Below, piece by piece: positions 5,631 through 13,328 of a stretch of 34,191 nucleotides of DNA (its first letter is position 1; each line of letters begins with the position of its first letter). The notes under the pieces were generated by a model that worked only from the letters and a program-made list of their open reading frames with translations, was not told the origin of the DNA and did not search any database. Source of the stretch: CASQEL01 sp036655975 (GTDB lineage Bacteria; Desulfobacterota; Desulfovibrionia; Desulfovibrionales; Desulfovibrionaceae); assembly GCA_036655975.1 (NCBI GenBank), contig JAVVPD010000012.1, positions 1-34,191 on the forward strand, written 5' to 3'. A program made the position numbers and the translations under genes.

Positions 5631-7145
5631 ATGTCTCATCCTCAAAAAAGTGTCAAAAATGCCGTGTTCATCATGCTGGACACCTTGCAGTTCAACTATT
5701 TGGGCTGCTACGGCAATACTTGGGTTAAAACACCGAACATCGATCGTCTGGCCCGCAACGGTGTACTTTTTGAAAACGCCTATAGCGAGGGGCTGCCCAC
5801 TGTGCCCGTGCGCCGCGCCCTCATGACGGGGCGTTTTACACTGCCTGTCGCCGGCTGGCAGCCCCTGACTGACGACGATACCACCGTTGCTGATATTTTT
5901 TGGGGCCGCGACTGTCAGACCGCTCTGGTCTATGACACGCCACCACTGCGTTTGCCCAAATACGGTTATTCACGCGGTTTTGATTATGTAAAATTTTGTC
6001 CAGGGCACGAGCTGGACCATAAAACCTTTATTAAGCGTCCTCTCGACCCGGGTTTGAAAGCCGAAGATTTTACCTCTCCCACCATGCTTTATACAAAACA
6101 GGGCGAACTCATTGATGAAGACAGTACCTCTTTACTCAACGAAATCGATTGTTTTTTACGTCAAACCCAAAATCGCCGCGACGAATCCGATACTTTTGTG
6201 GGGCAGGTTATGGGGGAAAGCATGCGCTGGATGAACGATATCCGCGATAAAGATCGTTCCTTTTTGCTCTGGGTGGATTGTTTTGATCCGCATGAACCGT
6301 GGGAACCACCGTCAGTATGGAAAGGCGAACCCTGCCCCTATGACCCGGACTATCAAGGCAATCCACTTATGCTAGCCCCGTGGACAGAGGTAGAAGGGCG
6401 CATTACCGACCGAGAATGCGAACATATTCGCGCCCTATACGCAGAAAAAATTACCCTTGTGGACAAGTGGGTGGGAAAATTACTGGATAACATCCGCGAT
6501 CAAGGTCTCTGGGACGACACGCTCATCGTGCTCATGTCCGACCACGGACAGCCCATGGGCAAGGGGGAACATGGGCATGGCATCATGCGGAAAAGCCGCC
6601 CATGGCCCTATGAAGAATTGGCCCATGTGCCGCTCATCATTCGTATGCCCGGTGTGGAACCCCGCCGTGTCAAGGCCTTAGTGCAGAACGTGGACGTGAC
6701 CGCTACCATCTTTGATGCCTTGGGTGAACTGGCGGCAGGTAAAATAGAATATGGCTATGACACCTTTGATTCTTCAGACTTTCAAGGCCAATCTTTGCTC
6801 CCACTCATGCGCGGTGAAACAGATTCCATCCGCGATTGGGCCATTGCAGGTTATTACGGCAAATCGTGGTCATTAATCACTGAAGACTATACTTTTATTC
6901 ATTGGTTGGGCAGCAATGCCCAAGATACAGATATCCGCGATTGGGTCGGAACCTTTGAAGAAATGAAGGAAGAAATGTGGACTTGCACTGCCGGCGCCAA
7001 GGTAGTGCTGCCCGAACACGATGAACTTTACGACAGGCGCAACGATCCCTTCCAGCTCAAAAATATTATTGACGCAAAGCCTGACAAGGCTACCGAAATG
7101 CTCCAGCAACTTAAGCTGGTCATCGGCGAATTACGTACATCGTAA
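5631..7145 (+). CDS. Sulfatase-family hydrolase with Thr at the formylglycine site
   Basis: A 504-residue alkaline-phosphatase-superfamily protein with sulfatase layout. AVFIMLDTLQFNYLGCYG gives the first metal ligand (Asp17), followed by TPNIDRLARNGVLFENAY. The site where sulfatases have C/S-x-P-x-R reads Thr57-Val-Pro-Val-Arg61, then RALMTGRF. Asp304-His305 (SDHG) supply further metal ligands, and Lys321 (MRKS) then PYEELAHVPLIIRMPG fit the family. Without Cys or Ser, formylglycine cannot be made there. The Thr might serve directly as nucleophile, as in nucleotide pyrophosphatase and phosphonoacetate hydrolase relatives, or the enzyme may have another activity. No signal peptide. ATG 5631 has AGGAGA with 8 nt spacing; a TTG two codons upstream is too close to that site. 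Confidence 0.8.
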   Translation: MSHPQKSVKNAVFIMLDTLQFNYLGCYGNTWVKTPNIDRLARNGVLFENAYSEGLPTVPVRRALMTGRFTLPVAGWQPLTDDDTTVADIFWGRDCQTALVYDTPPLRLPKYGYSRGFDYVKFCPGHELDHKTFIKRPLDPGLKAEDFTSPTMLYTKQGELIDEDSTSLLNEIDCFLRQTQNRRDESDTFVGQVMGESMRWMNDIRDKDRSFLLWVDCFDPHEPWEPPSVWKGEPCPYDPDYQGNPLMLAPWTEVEGRITDRECEHIRALYAEKITLVDKWVGKLLDNIRDQGLWDDTLIVLMSDHGQPMGKGEHGHGIMRKSRPWPYEELAHVPLIIRMPGVEPRRVKALVQNVDVTATIFDALGELAAGKIEYGYDTFDSSDFQGQSLLPLMRGETDSIRDWAIAGYYGKSWSLITEDYTFIHWLGSNAQDTDIRDWVGTFEEMKEEMWTCTAGAKVVLPEHDELYDRRNDPFQLKNIIDAKPDKATEMLQQLKLVIGELRTS

Positions 7146-7165
7146 ACCCAGAGTCGATAGGTGGA

Positions 7166-7188
7166 GGGGGAGGGATCGAGCCTCCCCC
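7166..7188 (+). terminator. GC-rich hairpin between sulfatase and transporter genes
   Basis: GGGGGAGG (7166-7173) pairs with CCTCCCCC (7181-7188) around a 7-nt loop, followed by only three T residues. A second weaker hairpin, GAGGAG/CTCCTC, follows at about 7194-7215. This may be a leaky terminator or processing site that lowers transporter expression. The short T-run argues against full termination, and the transporter has no clear promoter of its own. Confidence 0.4.
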
Positions 7189-7255
7189 TTTCCGAGGAGT
7201 AAGTTATCTCTCCTCATCCCCAAACAGCGTATGTATAGAGGAATGGAGATTTCAT

Positions 7256-8677
7256 ATGACACAGGCAGTGCTACCGTCAATCGTATTTTCGCCAAAACGC
7301 CTGATTCTTTTTATTGTGGCTGTGACGGCCTTCTTCCTCATCGGTTATGTCATGCCTACACAGGAAGGCTTGACACCTACAGGACAATTGGCCCTAGGCC
7401 TTATGGTGGCGGGTGTTATCGTTTGGGTAGGGGAAGTTTTCCCCCTAACCCTCGCCGCTCTGCTTATGACTGTAATGCAGCCTATCGTAGGGGTAGCGCC
7501 CTTGCCAGTGGCTTTACAAAATTTTGCCAACCCTATCGTCTTTTTCATGTTGGGCATGTTTTGTTTCACGTTCGCTTTTACCCGCACGGGCTTTTCCGAA
7601 CGTGTGGCGCTCTGGATTTCGTTATTGGCAAAGGGGAGCCCGTCACGCATGGTGTTGTGCTTCATTATGGGGGGCACTATTATTTCCATGTTTATGGCGG
7701 ATGTGCCCGTTGTCATCATGCTCACTCCCGTTGCCCTTAAAGTTCTGGAAAATAATAATTGTAAAAAAATGAGCAGTAATTTTGCGCGCTGCATCCTGAT
7801 CGGTTTGCCCATGGGGGTGCTTATGGGGGGGATTGCCACTCCCACGGGCGCTTCCATGAACTTGCTGACCATGCAATTTTTGCACGATCTCGCTCATGTA
7901 GATATATATTATCTTGAATGGTCGGCTATTGGTGTTCCCGTTGCTCTTCTGCTCATGCCAATTGTGTGGCAAGTGCTTATGCGCCTGTTCCCCCTAGAAT
8001 TGGATACGCTTGTAGGCAGTGAAAACCTTTCCGAGGAATACCGCAAGCTCGGCCCTATGAGTCGTGAAGAAATTAAGTTTGTTATATTCATGCTTATTAA
8101 CGTCATTCTTTGGTCTACCGACCGCATCCATGGTATCCCGCTTCCCGTACTGGCGGTTGTGGGCGGAGCCTTACTCTTCTTCCCCGGCGTAGACCTTATA
8201 GACTGGGAATATTCTGCTCCGCGCATGGGGTGGGAAATTACCATGCTGACAGGCGGCGCATGTTCCCTAAGTATGGCCTTGTGGCAAACTGGGGCCGCCG
8301 CGTGGATTGGCAAGATTTGCCTTGTCGGTTTGGTGGGATTACCCGTATGGATGCTCATGGGGGGGATTGGTATTTTTGCCGTGCTCGTACATGCGCTTGT
8401 GCCTAACAGCACTGCTATTATTGCAGTATTCATGCCCACGGTCATCGCCATGGCGCAAGAAACGGGCATCAACCCTGCCCTTGTGGCTCTCCCCTTAGGC
8501 TTCATGTCATCGGCTTCATTGGTACTGGTTATCGACTCCGTACAGCTTGTAACATTCCAGTACCGGTATTATTCTATGCTGGATTATCTCAAGGCGGGTA
8601 TGTCGGTGGCTATTTTTTGGACGGCAATCACCGTAGCATCCGTACTCTTCATTGGGAGACTGCTCGGTCTTTATTGA
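7256..8677 (+). CDS. SLC13/DASS-type anion transporter
   Basis: A 473-residue, very hydrophobic protein with about 11-12 predicted membrane segments. It fits the divalent anion:sodium symporter (DASS/SLC13, ArsB/NhaD superfamily) pattern: two related halves each with a re-entrant hairpin motif. The first half has MFMADVPVVIMLTP (about 145-158) where family members usually carry an SNT motif, followed by GGIATPTGASMN. The second half has ALVPNSTAIIAVFMP (380-394), close to the expected place. Family substrates are dicarboxylates, citrate, sulfate and some organosulfonates. It probably brings the operon's substrate into, or its product out of, the cell. ATG 7256 has GGAG upstream. It ends directly against the stop of the convergent regulator gene. 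Confidence 0.8.
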   Translation: MTQAVLPSIVFSPKRLILFIVAVTAFFLIGYVMPTQEGLTPTGQLALGLMVAGVIVWVGEVFPLTLAALLMTVMQPIVGVAPLPVALQNFANPIVFFMLGMFCFTFAFTRTGFSERVALWISLLAKGSPSRMVLCFIMGGTIISMFMADVPVVIMLTPVALKVLENNNCKKMSSNFARCILIGLPMGVLMGGIATPTGASMNLLTMQFLHDLAHVDIYYLEWSAIGVPVALLLMPIVWQVLMRLFPLELDTLVGSENLSEEYRKLGPMSREEIKFVIFMLINVILWSTDRIHGIPLPVLAVVGGALLFFPGVDLIDWEYSAPRMGWEITMLTGGACSLSMALWQTGAAAWIGKICLVGLVGLPVWMLMGGIGIFAVLVHALVPNSTAIIAVFMPTVIAMAQETGINPALVALPLGFMSSASLVLVIDSVQLVTFQYRYYSMLDYLKAGMSVAIFWTAITVASVLFIGRLLGLY

Positions 8678-10282
8678 TTAGTCTGTTCTTGCCTTACTTG
8701 AGGGGTCTCTGTGACAATGCGGAGACCCCTCTTTTGCATGCAAAGAGCGATCGCGTTTGGCCCTTAAGGTATTGGGGTGAACAGCCAGCAGTGTGGCTGC
8801 TCCATGCGGCCCCGTAATTTTGCCCCCTGTTTTTTCCAACATCCAGTGTATATATTCATCCGTCCATTCCCCCAAAGTCGGGTACGGCCCTTCTGTGGGC
8901 AAAAGGGGCAAGTTTGTTTGTGGCAAATATGTCGATTTATGGTACAAAGCAGGGCGCAAGGCTTTTAAATTACCAATGGCGGCTACAAAATCCAGTGGCG
9001 CACACATGTTGCCCTGGCGTGCACAAAGCACAGCACGTTCCGCCACATGCCGCAATTCACGAATATTTCCTGGCCAATCATAGGCGCACAGGGCTTCAAT
9101 CTGCGAAGCGGAAATATAAGGCGGCTGTGCTAGGCTGATATCGTTGCTCATTTTATTGACAAAATAATTCGCCAATACGGGAATATCCACCCGATGCTCT
9201 TTCAGTGACGGCATGTGCAAAGTATAGGCATTGAGCCGATACCACAGATCTTCACGAAATTTCCCCTCTGCAACCAATTGGCGCAGATCACGATGTGTGG
9301 CGGCGAGGATACGCACGTTGAGCGGAATACTTTGGGTGCTGCCCACGCGAGTAACTTCATGATTGTCCAACACACGCAACAGCCCCACTTGCACGCGCGG
9401 GGGCAGTTCGCCCACCTCATCCAAGAACAAGGTTCCGCCGTTAGCTGCCTCAAAAAAACCGGCTCTGCTTTGGAGGGCTCCCGTAAAGGCGCCTTTTTCG
9501 TACCCGAACAGTTCGCTTTCCAGCAATGATTCCGCAATAGCCCCGCAATTTACTTTAATCAAGGGGCCTGTGCTGCGCCGCGAAAAAGCGTGTAAGGCGT
9601 CCACCAGTACCTCCTTCCCCGCACCGGTAGGGCCGTATACCAGTATCATACATTCGGTGGGGGCAATTTTCTTGACCTCATGGCATAAATCCGTCAAACC
9701 ACGGCACATAAGCAATAAATCACACCGTTCTTTAGCACCAGACTGCACTAATGGCGGCGGCTGCAGGCTGTTAAAGTCTTCGCTCATGGCCTGTGCCAAA
9801 GGGCGAGTAATGCGAAAAAACAGTTCACCATCTTCTTCAGTAAACGCATCGGATACCCGCGAGCAAAAGGCCATCTGCAATACGGACTCGCCTTGCGTAA
9901 AAAGAGGTACCCGCAGATAACAGATTAAATCTTCCTGCCCGCTCATCCACTGGGAACTATCCGTGAGCGAAGGCGACCGCACCAAATAGGGCTCAAAAGC
10001 ATCTGTACCCATAAGCATTTGAATTTGCTCTGAGGTGAGTGAACTGGTGGCAAGGGTTAAAATAGTGCTGGACAAGCCTTCTTGCGTGTCACCCACAGGA
10101 ACATATCTTGTTGTTTTATAATGTCGAAAACCAGAAAAAATACGGCTAAGAGGGTAGTATTGCCGTAAATATGCAAAAAAATAGCTTAGTGCCGACTGAA
10201 ACCCCATTTCCTTATATAACAGACGGCAAGTTTCGCCACAAAAAATATATTGCTGTGCGGTTTTAGACGAGTGGGGGTGCAT
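8678..10282 (-). CDS. Sigma-54-dependent activator, likely regulator of the divergent operons
   Basis: A 534-residue enhancer-binding protein. The N-terminal ~180 residues form a GAF-like sensory domain without a receiver aspartate pattern, so a small-molecule signal is likely. The AAA+ core is complete: Walker A GPTGAGKE (217-224), the sigma-54 contact loop GAFTGA (264-269), Walker B GTLFLDEV (283-290), and FREDLWYRLN with the arginine-finger region. A C-terminal Fis-type helix-turn-helix (GAATLLAVHPNTLRAKR, about 494-510) is followed by an extra ~24-residue tail. ATG 10282 has GAGG upstream and lies 7 nt after the TPR gene stop, so it is probably transcribed with proA-nadD-TPR. Because sigma-54-like promoters lie only at the divergent cluster in this window, regulation of those genes is a reasonable inference. 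Confidence 0.88.
   Translation of the reverse strand: MHPHSSKTAQQYIFCGETCRLLYKEMGFQSALSYFFAYLRQYYPLSRIFSGFRHYKTTRYVPVGDTQEGLSSTILTLATSSLTSEQIQMLMGTDAFEPYLVRSPSLTDSSQWMSGQEDLICYLRVPLFTQGESVLQMAFCSRVSDAFTEEDGELFFRITRPLAQAMSEDFNSLQPPPLVQSGAKERCDLLLMCRGLTDLCHEVKKIAPTECMILVYGPTGAGKEVLVDALHAFSRRSTGPLIKVNCGAIAESLLESELFGYEKGAFTGALQSRAGFFEAANGGTLFLDEVGELPPRVQVGLLRVLDNHEVTRVGSTQSIPLNVRILAATHRDLRQLVAEGKFREDLWYRLNAYTLHMPSLKEHRVDIPVLANYFVNKMSNDISLAQPPYISASQIEALCAYDWPGNIRELRHVAERAVLCARQGNMCAPLDFVAAIGNLKALRPALYHKSTYLPQTNLPLLPTEGPYPTLGEWTDEYIHWMLEKTGGKITGPHGAATLLAVHPNTLRAKRDRSLHAKEGSPHCHRDPSSKARTD
8700..8735 (+). terminator. Rho-independent terminator of the transporter operon
   Basis: GAGGGGTCTC (8700-8709) and GAGACCCCTC (8722-8731) form a perfect 10-bp stem with a 12-nt loop, followed by TTTT (8732-8735). 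It terminates the plus-strand operon about 20 nt after the transporter stop. It lies wholly inside the 3' coding end of the convergent regulator gene, so the same bases encode part of that protein's C-terminal tail. Confidence 0.85.
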
Positions 10283-10289
10283 GAAAACC

Positions 10290-11111
10290 TCAGGTATTTT
10301 GGGATTTCAAAGTGCTTAAAACTTCAAGCGACTCTGTTTGTTGAGAATCCAGTTGTAGAGCTTGGCGGGCGAATTCATCCGCCTGTTGGTTTTTGTTCCA
10401 AACAAGATACAGTTTTGCCAAGCGACCGTAGGTTTTGGGGTGTCCTCCAAATTGTCGGAATATTTTAAAATAAATTTTTTCTGCTTTGGCAAATTCCAGT
10501 GCTGTTGTGTTGGCCTCAATGGCTTCGGCATAGGCCTCCGCTTCTTTGGGAAAGGCAGCAAGAGCGCTTTCAAAAATTTCGGCAGCATCCTGAAATTGCT
10601 TCATATCATTGAAGAGGTGCCCAATTTCGAGAAGTGTGCCTACTTCTTGCCCAAATTCAGCGGCAGCCCTTTTGAGAAAAGAACGAGCCGAGGCTATTTC
10701 CCCAGATTGAAAGCGAGCTTTTCCGGTTTCAATGAGTTCGACTTTTCGGTGTTGTTGCGCTTCCTGTGTAGCCCTGTGGTTTTGTGCAGCCGCATTGATA
10801 AGCATTTTTGATAATGCTTCTAGCACTGTGGCTAAAATTTTTGCTTTACCGTACTGAAACGCAAGGTAACGCGGTTTTCCCGTACATTCAGGATCGAGTA
10901 CCCTTTGCATGTAGGGATGTCGATTCAATTCAGACAAAAATACGGTACATTGCATAACTAATTCAGCATGGCTAGCCTTGGGCAAGGTGACATCAGCAAA
11001 ACCGCGTATGGCGCTGCTCATCGTTTTTAAGGCGCGCGGGATTTCATTCCTGCGTAAATAACCTTTGGCGCGGGCAATATTTTCACGAACTTCTTTGGGC
11101 GCTGCATTCAT
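10290..11111 (-). CDS. Tetratricopeptide-repeat protein
   Basis: A 273-residue, soluble, helical protein. The C-terminal half contains TPR-like helix pairs (GKARFQSGEIASARSFLKRA; GHLFNDMKQFQDAAEIFESAL; NTTALEFAKAEKIYFKIF; AKLYLVWNKNQQADEFARQAL). The N-terminal ~110 residues are also helical but do not show the repeat. No signal peptide or membrane segment is present. ATG 11111 is taken as the start because the predicted protein becomes TPR-like from there; an upstream extension to 11237 would overlap nadD by about 100 nt. No strong ribosome site precedes it. It sits between nadD and the sigma-54 activator in one apparent transcription unit. TPR proteins act as scaffolds; the partner is unknown. 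Confidence 0.7.
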   Translation of the reverse strand: MNAAPKEVRENIARAKGYLRRNEIPRALKTMSSAIRGFADVTLPKASHAELVMQCTVFLSELNRHPYMQRVLDPECTGKPRYLAFQYGKAKILATVLEALSKMLINAAAQNHRATQEAQQHRKVELIETGKARFQSGEIASARSFLKRAAAEFGQEVGTLLEIGHLFNDMKQFQDAAEIFESALAAFPKEAEAYAEAIEANTTALEFAKAEKIYFKIFRQFGGHPKTYGRLAKLYLVWNKNQQADEFARQALQLDSQQTESLEVLSTLKSQNT

Positions 11112-11136
11112 AATAGTATAAAGTATTAGTAGAAGT

Positions 11137-11823
11137 TTATAAGGAATAACTCCATATTTCAATGCTTTGTTGCTGGTGCTTTTGTAATACCTCCAAAGCT
11201 GCTTGCGGTAAAAAATACTCGATACGCTTACCGTCAATCCATCGTGATCGCACTAACGATGCGCTGACATCCAGCCGAGGCAATGGCAGGTATAATAATT
11301 GTGTTCCCCATTGGGTTTGCGCGTGGTATCCCCCCGCGGGTGTAGGCTCTAGCACGGCCTCAGGCCATAAGGTATTTACGGTTTGGCAAAAGCTTGAACT
11401 GTGGGCCCCAGCCCTTGGCACAACCACAATGTTGGTCAGGCGGGGCAATTCCGCTCCTTTATGCCATTGATTGATAGTGGCAAAATCTTCGCCACCCAGT
11501 AAAAACATGTATGAAGCTGCGGGAAATTGTTGCTTGTATGCGAGCAGAGTATCATAGGTATATGAGGGGCCTTGGCGTTGACTTTCAATGGTGTTGACCC
11601 GCAGAAAAGGCATTCCCACTACAGCAGCCTGCACTAATCGCGCACGTAGGTCAAAGGGAAGTAAACTTGCGTTGTTTTTGTGGGGTGGCTGTGCACACGG
11701 CACAAAATCAATATAGTCTACTCGGGGGGATAGAGCCTCATATACCTCAATGGCAAGCCGCAAGTGACCTACATGTATAGGATTAAAGCTTCCCCCCAAA
11801 ATGCCAATACATTGTGCGGCCAT
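11137..11823 (-). CDS. nadD: Nicotinate-nucleotide adenylyltransferase
   Basis: A 228-residue enzyme that adenylylates nicotinate mononucleotide to deamido-NAD in NAD synthesis. The nucleotidyltransferase signature GSFNPIHVGH occupies residues 11-20. FVPCAQPPHKN, RVNTIESQRQGPSYTYDTL and FLLGGEDFATINQWHKG are characteristic of NadD, and DVSASLVRSRW matches the C-terminal ISSTxIR-type motif. ATG 11823 is chosen because the conserved protein begins there and it lies one base after the proA stop (TAGCATG), indicating translational coupling. An upstream in-frame ATG at 11859 would run into proA. Confidence 0.92.
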   Translation of the reverse strand: MAAQCIGILGGSFNPIHVGHLRLAIEVYEALSPRVDYIDFVPCAQPPHKNNASLLPFDLRARLVQAAVVGMPFLRVNTIESQRQGPSYTYDTLLAYKQQFPAASYMFLLGGEDFATINQWHKGAELPRLTNIVVVPRAGAHSSSFCQTVNTLWPEAVLEPTPAGGYHAQTQWGTQLLYLPLPRLDVSASLVRSRWIDGKRIEYFLPQAALEVLQKHQQQSIEIWSYSL

Positions 11824-11824
11824 G

Positions 11825-13120
11825 CTAAATGCGTACCTGCCCTTGTCCTGTAACAACAAATTTTGTCGTGGTTAATTCTTCCACACCCATGGGGCCATAG
11901 GCATGCAATTTAGATGTGGAAATACCGATTTCCGCCCCCAAACCCAATTGTCCGCCATCGTTAAAACGGGTAGAGGCATTGACCGCCACCATTGAGGCAT
12001 CAGCCTCGCGTAAAAAACGCTGTGCGTGGGAATAGCTATTGGTGCAGATGACTTCTGTATGGCGTGAACCGTGCGCCGCAATATGATCCAGAGCCGTATC
12101 TAGACTATCAACAACACAGATAGCTAGGGTAAGATCATGAAATTCCATACCAAGATCAGTGGGTTCTTGCATGTGAATGTAAGGCTTTAGTGGTGCGGAA
12201 GCGCCCAGTAGGGCTGCATGCTGCAAAAGGGGGAACGCGCGTGGGCAAGCCTTGAATTGCACTCCCGCCGGGCCAAGTTTTTTCAGCAGCAAAGGTAAAA
12301 AAGCATCGGCACTGTCAACATGGACAAGTATACATTCTAAAGCATTACATGCGGCAGGGCGTTGCACTTTGCTGTTAAAAGCGATGTCAACGGCCTCAAC
12401 CAGCGGCGCGTCCGCATCGACAAACAGATGGCAAACCCCTTTATAATGTTTAAGCACGGGCATGGTGGCGGCCTCGCACACAACGCGCACCAAGTTTTCG
12501 CCCCCTCGGGGGATAATGACATCGATGCAGGTATCCAGTTTACACAGGGCGGTCACGGCATTGCGGTCTGTAATATCCAGAACCTGAGCCGCTTCTGGAG
12601 TCAGATTTGCGTGGATTAAGGCCTCATGCAGGAGGCTAGCCAAGGCAAGGTTGGAGTGCAGTGCTTCAGAACCCCCGCGCAAAATTACGGCATTGCCTGC
12701 CTTGAGACACAAAATGGCAGCGTCAATGGTGACATTGGGGCGTGCTTCATAAATCATGGCGATAACCCCCAAAGGCACGCGCATCCGTCCGACAAGGAGG
12801 CCGTTGGGCTGTTGCCACTGTTTTTCCATGGCCCCCACAGGATCGGGTAAAGCAGCTATATGTCTACAGGCGTGGATCATTTCCGAAATTATTGCGGGCG
12901 TGATGGTCAGGCGGTCACAACGGGCCTTGTCCATGCCACCTGCCAGTGCGGCTTTGACATCGCGGGCATTGGCGGCCTGTATTTCAGGGCGGCGTTGGTC
13001 AAGTAAATCTGCAAGATATAACAGCGCATTATTTTTGGCAGCGGGTGAGGCGGCTGCGATGAGCCGTGAAGCCTTTTTGGCTTGCTGACCAATATTTTGG
13101 ATGTAAGTGGCAAGGGACAC
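11825..13120 (-). CDS. proA: Gamma-glutamyl phosphate reductase
   Basis: A 431-residue enzyme of proline biosynthesis that reduces gamma-glutamyl phosphate to glutamate semialdehyde with NADPH. The family hallmarks are VPLGVIAMIYEARPNVTIDAA, LKAGNAVILRGGSEA, DVIIPRGGENLVR and KVQRPAACNALE, in which Cys258 is the catalytic thiol. HDLTLAI, TNSYSHAQRFL and NASTRFNDGGQLGLGAEIGIST complete the C-terminus. A GTG at 13120 is chosen as start because GAGGAG lies six bases upstream; upstream in-frame ATG 13186 would add 22 unconserved residues. proB is not in the window. It heads the proA-nadD-TPR-activator unit. Confidence 0.93.
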   Translation of the reverse strand: MSLATYIQNIGQQAKKASRLIAAASPAAKNNALLYLADLLDQRRPEIQAANARDVKAALAGGMDKARCDRLTITPAIISEMIHACRHIAALPDPVGAMEKQWQQPNGLLVGRMRVPLGVIAMIYEARPNVTIDAAILCLKAGNAVILRGGSEALHSNLALASLLHEALIHANLTPEAAQVLDITDRNAVTALCKLDTCIDVIIPRGGENLVRVVCEAATMPVLKHYKGVCHLFVDADAPLVEAVDIAFNSKVQRPAACNALECILVHVDSADAFLPLLLKKLGPAGVQFKACPRAFPLLQHAALLGASAPLKPYIHMQEPTDLGMEFHDLTLAICVVDSLDTALDHIAAHGSRHTEVICTNSYSHAQRFLREADASMVAVNASTRFNDGGQLGLGAEIGISTSKLHAYGPMGVEELTTTKFVVTGQGQVRI

Positions 13121-13199
13121 GCGGCACTCCTCGTGGATAAGCCCGTCACAAAAAAGTGTAGGCGTTGGGAAAAATATAGTGAACAACCATATCCTTAGC

Positions 13200-13218
13200 G
13201 CCCTTCAAGTGCAAGGGC
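13200..13218. repeat. Inverted repeat in the proA/TPR intergenic region
   Basis: GCCCTT (13200-13205), a 7-nt centre and AAGGGC (13213-13218) form a perfect 6-bp inverted repeat between the divergent proA and TPR-ior operons. It has no T-run on either strand. It may be an operator or a chance hairpin. Confidence 0.3.
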
Positions 13219-13251
13219 AGTGGTCATGTCATACAAAGATTGAGGTTTGTT

Positions 13252-13280
13252 TTGACAAGAGAACGTATTCTTTCTAGAAG
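13252..13280 (+). promoter_or_regulatory. Sigma-70-type promoter of the TPR-ior operon
   Basis: A perfect -35 box TTGACA (13252-13257), a 17-bp spacer and TAGAAG (13275-13280) as an imperfect -10 box, about 45 bp upstream of the start codon at 13329. This is the best vegetative-type promoter seen in the window and suggests the operon does not depend on sigma-54. Confidence 0.5.
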
Positions 13281-13328
13281 AAAGGTTTGTGTATGCGGAT
13301 ACAGCACTCTATCTAGTAAGGAGCTTTC

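Noticed and set aside
8678..8790. Possible frameshift at the 3' end of the sigma-54 activator
   Set aside because: The helix-turn-helix reads intact to AKR and the tail continues in frame to a stop; a tail overlapping the terminator explains it without an error.
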